The translations under genes were made by a program, and so were the position numbers. A stretch of 64,000 nucleotides of DNA from Hepsetus odoe (lineage: Eukaryota > Chordata > Actinopteri > Characiformes > Hepsetidae), in assembly GCA_017165825.1 (NCBI GenBank), contig CM029384.1, positions 8,931,062-8,995,061 on the forward strand, written 5' to 3'. This document shows positions 58,601 to 64,000 of the stretch, in pieces. The notes under the pieces are model-generated. The model was not told the origin of the DNA. It made no database searches and was given only the letters and a program-made list of their open reading frames with translations. Positions within the stretch are counted from its first letter, which is position 1. The number at the start of each line of letters is the position of its first letter.

Positions 58601-60948
58601 ATGAACCAACTGTTGCAGGACCAGCTCATGACTCTGCTCTGATACGGCGTATGAAACTGCAGTTCCTAGGACGCTTTGTGTGGGTCTGAGCCACATGCAG
58701 ACGGTGAGGGCATGGAGGGCAGGGATGGCGTGCTTCACAACAGCATACATAGAGCTGCTCCTCACAGGAAACGAAAGCCTATAACTCTCCGGAAACCTGT
58801 TCTCAGACATACCTACTGCAGAGACAAATATATAGGAAGTTAAAGTGAAAAGTGAAAAGACATCATTTTTACACTACACTAGATAACCTTTTCATTATTG
58901 CACATTCCATAAAAAAATTGACCAGTAAAATGATAAAAAGATTATAATGTATTTTCACATTCAGAATATTTTTTTCTTCTGTAGTAAAGTAAAATTGTAA
59001 TTTTAAAGATTTATGTCTGTGACAATTCCTCTCCTTTTTTTTACCTAATTTTACTTAATCTACTTTACTTAACGAAACACTTGTTATCATGTCGGTTTTA
59101 ACTGAATCATGAAAATCTAAATCTTTTCCAAAAGATTCATTTGCTAACAAACACCAGAACTCAATCTTCTTCTTCTTTTTCTTTTGGCTGCTCCCGTTTA
59201 GGGGTCACCACAGCGGATCAACCGTCTCCATTTCTTACAGTCCACTGCATCTTCCTGCTTCAAACCAACCACCTGCATGTCCTCTCTCACTATGTCCATT
59301 AACACAGGAACTCAATAGCCTCCAGAATCATTTTGTAAAACTAAAACTACAATTTACGACTGCTTTGTGGATACCAGCCCTACTTTGAAATTGCTGGCTG
59401 TAACTTTGAGGTTTTCATCAAATTTACAGTTCACAGTAAGTGCAGTTGGGGAGTGCGTTTTAACAGACATTATTTGTGCTATTTGTACATACTAGTGTCT
59501 CCTGGCAACTTTAATTTCACAGCCAAATGATGAAAGCAGCATTTGAACACTAAACATGTCCTAACAGTTTGACTTCATCTTGGATCAACTACAGCTACTG
59601 GTAAAATTGTAAAACTGCTGTCAGAACAGGGAGGAGACAGAATCTTTCAAAACTATTTTAGTTTAGAAGGAGGACAACGCCTGAAGCTCCTCTCAAATTT
59701 ACCTTATTTAATATTGTCATTTACATGATGGTAATAAATAATGTGGTGTTAAAAATAAAAGAGAGGGCAGACTCTAAGACTCTGCCCAAAATGTAGAAGA
59801 AGGATTTGCAGATTTTAAGTACTTTTTCACGTTTACAATTTTCCTAAATGGTAATATTTCTGATAAATAAGACTCTTCAACCAACATCAGCAGATGTAGC
59901 TCAGTCTCTATTTATGTGTTTTTTAATGAACGTGTACTTTTGAATGCATTTGATTATCTTCACAAATTGCATTTTTTGCCATATAAACACAGCCTGTATT
60001 GCAAAGAATATCAGCTGTTGACACAAGGACCAGTAATCTTACATATACATCTTTTAAGAGTTTATGTCAGTCTTAGTTTTATTAGCGTAAAACCACACTG
60101 GGATTTCTCTCACTTATACATACACTATCATGATTCCTAACACGACATCAACCAAATCAATGCTCTGCCTGATGAACAGAAGGTGTGCAGAAGGCAGGGT
60201 GTGGAAAAAAACAGACATGTATTGGAATCACTATTTATAGCTTCTCAATGGGCACCTTAATATTGAATAGTTTTTCATAATTGATCCAACGTTTAAATGC
60301 AAAATCTGCCTTTTCTCAAAACACGAATTACAGAGCAATTTCTTACAATCTTACCTTGTAAGATTCTTAAAAAACTCCCCTTTGCTAGCTGATGCTTTCC
60401 CTTATTTGTATTGTTTTTTAAATAATTGACAATTTGTCTTAATTATTATTATTATTATCTTACAACATTAAAATATTTTTTGTTCTGTTGGGCTGTTTTT
60501 TTTTACTTTCTTCTTAAAAAAAGGCTTCAAAGGAAAACTTACAACTTACAAACTTAAGCATTTTCATTTACCATTGCAAGTACAGATAGTTTTACATATC
60601 CGCTCCTTACAGAGGATGCTCTTACCCATTCTCAATCTCTCTCAGTCTTTATTTCTCTGTCCCACTCTTTCTCTGTCTTTCTTTCTATCTCTCACCTTTC
60701 TCAAGGCTGCTGATTCTTTGCTTGACAGCATCCAGTCCTTGGTCAATTTGCTCTTGATGTTTCTGGGTCTCTGTGCGCAGGGCTTTTCTCTCCTCTTCCA
60801 ACATCTTCATCTTTCTCTTCAGCTCTGCCTCCAGATTCTCTACTTTCCTCTGTGTGGTCACCCCCTGACTCTTGGTGGTGCTCTGGAGCCTGCCTGCCCC
60901 TTTCTGTCCCGTCTCCGTATGGTTGTGAGCCAGTGGGGTCATTTCTGA
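55667..60948 (-). CDS. nptxr: Neuronal pentraxin receptor-like protein, last four exons (5' end outside or unseen)
   Basis: Exons: 60948-60696 (coiled-coil region, rich in Glu/Lys: VENLEAELKRKMKMLEEERK), 58812-58571, 57882-57703 and 55900-55667 (stop TGA). Phases agree, giving 302 residues. The last three exons encode a pentraxin domain: RLSFPVRSSSMYAVV, the signature-like HVCVSWNRR, YLGGKLKGEGKDLA, GTLVLGQEQ, LVGDLSQFNLWDR and NVVPWNSREVEAFGG. Neuronal pentraxins cluster AMPA receptors at synapses; NPTXR adds an N-terminal membrane anchor, which would be in the missing first exon. Adjacency to dnal4 supports nptxr over nptx1/nptx2. Oddities: the signature HxCx[ST]WxS ends in Arg instead of Ser, and the residues that bind calcium in CRP are replaced (see findings). 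An exon 1 was not found up to 64000. Confidence 0.9.
56923..57078 (-). mobile_element. RTE-like LINE 3' end, inverted partner 1
   Basis: Plus-strand text CAGCTGCTCCCAGGGGTTGG, CACCACAGTGGATCAACCGT, CTGTCCTCTGCATCTTCCTG, CACCTGCATGTCCTC is the reverse complement of a very common fish LINE 3' end (probably RTE/Expander type). It lies in the nptxr intron before the last exon. Confidence 0.65.
57230..57480 (+). mobile_element. RTE-like LINE 3' end, inverted partner 2
   Basis: Forward copy: GAAGATGCAGAGGACCAGAA, GGAGATGGATGATCTGCTGT, GGCGACCCCTGATGAGAGCA, GCTGAAAAG. It faces the copy at 56923-57078 in opposite orientation, with about 300 bases between the matching parts. Confidence 0.65.
59163..59305 (-). 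mobile_element. RTE-like LINE 3' end, third copy
   Basis: TTCTTCTTCTTTTTC followed by TGGCTGCTCCCGTTTAGGGG, TCACCACAGCGGATCAACCG and the same GCATCTTCCTGCTTCAAACC block as at 56923. Minus strand, with the (GAA)n-type tail preserved. Confidence 0.7.
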
Positions 60949-63900
60949 CTGTGTTCAAAAGAACAGACTATCATTACTGGTTGCTCCTGTATTTCTTGGA
61001 CTTTACTGAGTCTCAGAAAGAGCCAAGAAATGTAAGTAAAATTTGGCAAAAAATTTGTATACACAATTCGCCCTTTTTGTACTAATGCAGAAAAACAGTC
61101 AAGATATGTTTGGTGTCTGATGTCTTACACTGCATGTATGAGACTAATGAGTAATGCACATTCACGCTGCATTCATTAACACTGTGCAAATAGCCGAAAT
61201 CATCACATTTGATAAAAAAATATCCCTTTCTGTTAACACTTTTTTCACAGAAGATATAAAGTTACATTTCTGCCTCTTTTGGAGGTACTTCTATTGAATT
61301 AGGCTTTTTTATTGGCCCAGGGTCCTTTTCCGTGTGATTGCATATTCTCCCTGTGGGGGTTTCCGCCAGGAGCTCTGGTTTCCTCCCACAGTCGATAGAC
61401 GAGTGCGACAGGTGGACAGGAGGTGCTAAATTGCCTCTTAGTGTGAATGTGTCTCTCCTGTGATGGACTTGGGACCTGTTCAGTATATCCTCCTGCACCC
61501 ACCACTATCCATATTAGAACAAGTGGCTCAGATAATGAATGAGGAGGTTTCCATTTCGTGACTACTGTGGCGCCTGCAGATAGAGGTTATGTAATCACAA
61601 ATTTGACTTATTTATGTATTTGTGTGATTCATGACGCTGTATGATATACTACCTATAGAAATAGCTGCCAATAGCCAATAGTTTTAGTTATTTGACCTGT
61701 TTTTGTGAAAGTCAATTTGAGAATAAAGAACATGCTTTGAGGCAAGTGTGTAATAATTTAGCTTTCATGATGTTAAAACTGGTGTTTATATTCCGTTATT
61801 TCGTGTAAGATGCAATAGCCTTATAGCTCCAACACAAAAATAAAGAAACACAACATACAAGTGTATACATTTTGCAGTGCTGTTCAAAAAATAATGTTGT
61901 TTGTGGTTAGTTACTTGCCATTTTTATTTAGATAGTTTTATTCATATAGAGTTTTCTTAGGGTTTTGCAGGCAATCCTACGCTTCCTCTGGTTAAACTGA
62001 GGAGCATATGTCAAACCAAAGAATTAACTTGTTGCCTTCACTGTTATGTTTGAAAGCTGAATCTGCACGCTCTGCTCCCACTGCACTGCAACATCAATTT
62101 GGATTTGTGACAGGGAAACACCACCATTACCCCACACTGCCGCAGCTAAGCCATGAAATTACACTTCATCTCCTCAAAGCTCAGAATCATAATGTGTTTT
62201 CAGCTGCACTCCCTCCCCTCCACCCGATCACATGCTACGGTCTTGGATCAATGTGATGAAGGGTGCTACCTGTCATTACGGCTTTCCAGCGTGTACATCG
62301 TTTCTCGCTTTCCCTTCGCGCCTTTGGGAGATCATGACATTTTGTTAATTCTCGACCAAGGGCTCTTCATTAATGTAGAGGAAAGCCTACGTGATTGAAC
62401 CCTAGCAAGGCTTTAATCACGCAAGCAGTGGCGTAAGAACACAACCACTGCAGTGTGGTAATAAAACACTGAAACGGCAATGATGTCACCATCTGAAGCC
62501 AATAAAGGCTGCAGAAGCGTAAATCTCCCTCTGCTCTGCACTGTGAGCTCTGTGAGAGGAGCATGAACAAGCTGGTGTCAGCAGGGAGATGAACTTTCCA
62601 GCACCTTTATAAGCACCTATTCTGCTTATTATACATGCATAGACTATTAATGAGAAACATGTCTGAAAAAAGAGCACTCTGAGAAAATTTTAATATCACA
62701 GAGCTGAACTAGAGTGTTCAGTTTATAATGATATATAGATAAAGAGCACTGCTGAATCAAACTGAGCACCACACAGATAATGGATGAAACTGCCTTCAGT
62801 CTCAAGTCTATTGCATAAGGGAATATAACTGAATTCAATTGTATCCACAGAATGATCCTCTATTCAGACAAAACTCTGACCAAACCTGTTGGTTTCCATC
62901 CTGAAACAAAGTTGTTTACACTCTTACAGTCTATTTAGGTAAAAGCAGCAGCTGTATTGTATAAATTCAATTGTAAAATTTCCTTTCACTTTGATTATAT
63001 AATAGCAGATAGCAGATTTTATCGAATTAATTCGATAAAATATAAATATATAGATCAAATATATTTGTCTGTATTTCATGTTTCATTCAAAATATTGGCA
63101 CAATGTTTGCACAATGTTTACAAGGGCCGGGATTTTTGTGCTATTTAAAGACTTACACTTAACTTTTTGTCAGTCAAACTGTTCATGAAATGAAGGAGTG
63201 ATTAAACAAGCAGACCTTTTTAAATTTAGTGAAAATTCGACACATTTAAAGCTTAAGCTGTCAGAAGTTCAATGTGAAATGCACAATCATAGAGAAGCTG
63301 TACATACTATGCTATACAACTACACAAACAACAATCTAGATAGGAACCGGACAGAGAGCTCTCTAAAAGATCTCCCGCAGAAAGTCACTGCATTAGTTAT
63401 GAATAAGCCGCCTCACAATGCCTAAGGGAAAAGATTCTCCCCTGATTTGGACTTTATAACACCCAGTCATGGCAAAGAGGTAAATGCAGGGTAAAATAGT
63501 CACCAGAAGGGACGTATTCTTTCAAAATGGCAATTTTTTGACTTTTGGTAACATCTAAAAACGCATGTAGATTCCCTGGTGGTTTTGGATGATAAATAAA
63601 ATTGGTGCAGCGGCATTATAGATCAATCAGTGAATGCCAGTTTAAGACTAATCTGTGTCTAAACTGCAGTGTTAATAGCAAAGCCTTTGAGGAAAGTCTT
63701 TTACATCCAAGAACTGGCTTATCCCATTAACCCTTTCAGGTGTGGATCCGTAGGGAATGAACTCTTGCAGTCCTTTTTTGTACATTTCTATGAACAGGTG
63801 TTCAGTCGGCACTTCATGCAAAGCATTGCACCACAGGTTTTATCAACTCATCAGTGTGATGTTTGTCTTCCTGCTCTTGACTTGATTCAAATGTGAACAT

Positions 63901-64000
63901 GCAAATAAAAAATCTGTTTTGCCTTTCAAAGGTAAATCTCACAGGACATGAAGCTGCTGTTACTCTGTTCTTATTTAGTTAATTTTTTCTTATTGTTGTT
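60949..64000 (-). other. Upstream intron / flank of nptxr, no exon seen
   Basis: Upstream of the acceptor at 60949 no CpG-rich exon encoding a membrane anchor could be found. Apart from the SINE-like copy at 61325-61545, nothing was recognised. Most likely this is intron 1 of nptxr, with exon 1 beyond the right edge. Confidence 0.45.
61325..61545 (+). mobile_element. SINE-like repeat of the fish GGTTTCCTCCCACAG type
   Basis: GATTGCATATTCTCCCTGTG, GGTTTCCTCCCACAGTCGAT, GCTAAATTGCCTCTTAGTG and TGATGGACTTGGGACCTGTT follow, in order, the body of a SINE-like repeat very abundant in fish genomes. No tRNA-like head was seen; the copy is truncated. Confidence 0.65.

Noticed and set aside
60743..60958. 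71-codon frame with Glu/Gly/Arg-rich sequence
   Set aside because: It is the wrong frame of the nptxr coiled-coil exon; the other frame joins in phase to the following pentraxin exons.
61262..61498. Minus-strand 78-codon frame considered as nptxr exon 1
   Set aside because: It coincides with a SINE-like repeat and has no membrane segment or coiled coil.
1..64000. CRISPR arrays, bacterial operons, or phage-like modules
   Set aside because: The window is clearly vertebrate nuclear DNA with spliced genes; no spaced direct repeats or prokaryotic gene organisation are present.

Overview
The window is nuclear DNA from a vertebrate, almost certainly a teleost fish. It is AT-rich and full of microsatellites, with short exons, long introns, fish-type transposable elements (Tc1-like, L2-like, tRNA-derived SINEs) and four genes whose products can be recognised. 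The SINE and Tc1 families remind me of otophysan fishes (catfish, characins and relatives), but I cannot fix the species from sequence alone.

All four protein-coding genes are on the minus strand. In their own 5' to 3' order they are: (1) nptxr, a neuronal pentraxin receptor-like gene with its last four exons at 55667-60948 and its first exon apparently beyond the right edge; (2) dnal4, axonemal dynein light chain 4, complete at 44601-45895 with a probable non-coding exon at 46.9 kb; (3) mvp, major vault protein, complete with 16 coding exons from 25383 to 13250 that join into an uninterrupted 872-residue frame, plus a non-coding first exon at 27.6 kb; (4) a prrt2-like dispanin gene at 5768-7387 with a probable non-coding exon near 9.6 kb. 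In mammals PRRT2/MVP and DNAL4/NPTXR lie on different chromosomes (human 16p11.2 and 22q13), so the window joins two mammalian synteny blocks.

Between mvp and dnal4 (27.8-44.6 kb) is a repeat-rich intergenic region. It holds a tandem pair of U6 snRNA genes (32314-32419 and 33187-33292, minus strand). Both have a TATA box, a PSE and an SPH/ZNF143-type distal element at canonical distances, so both look functional. Around them are broken L2-like retrotransposons, at least a dozen copies of one tRNA-derived SINE, a DNA transposon carrying a nested SINE, a diverged 0.6-0.9 kb duplication (34.05/37.8 kb) and one unexplained 199-codon open frame.

The 47-55.6 kb interval between dnal4 and nptxr has no recognisable gene. 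It contains a nearly full-length palindromic MITE, a Tc1 remnant and simple repeats. The outer flanks (1-5.8 kb and 61-64 kb) show no genes I can support.

The genes do not form an operon-like system; each is an independent vertebrate gene. The best leads are the U6 pair with conserved promoters, an apparent one-base frame break in the prrt2-like gene, loss of the calcium-binding residues in the nptxr pentraxin domain, RFX-type sites including one at the dnal4 promoter, and several foldback structures.
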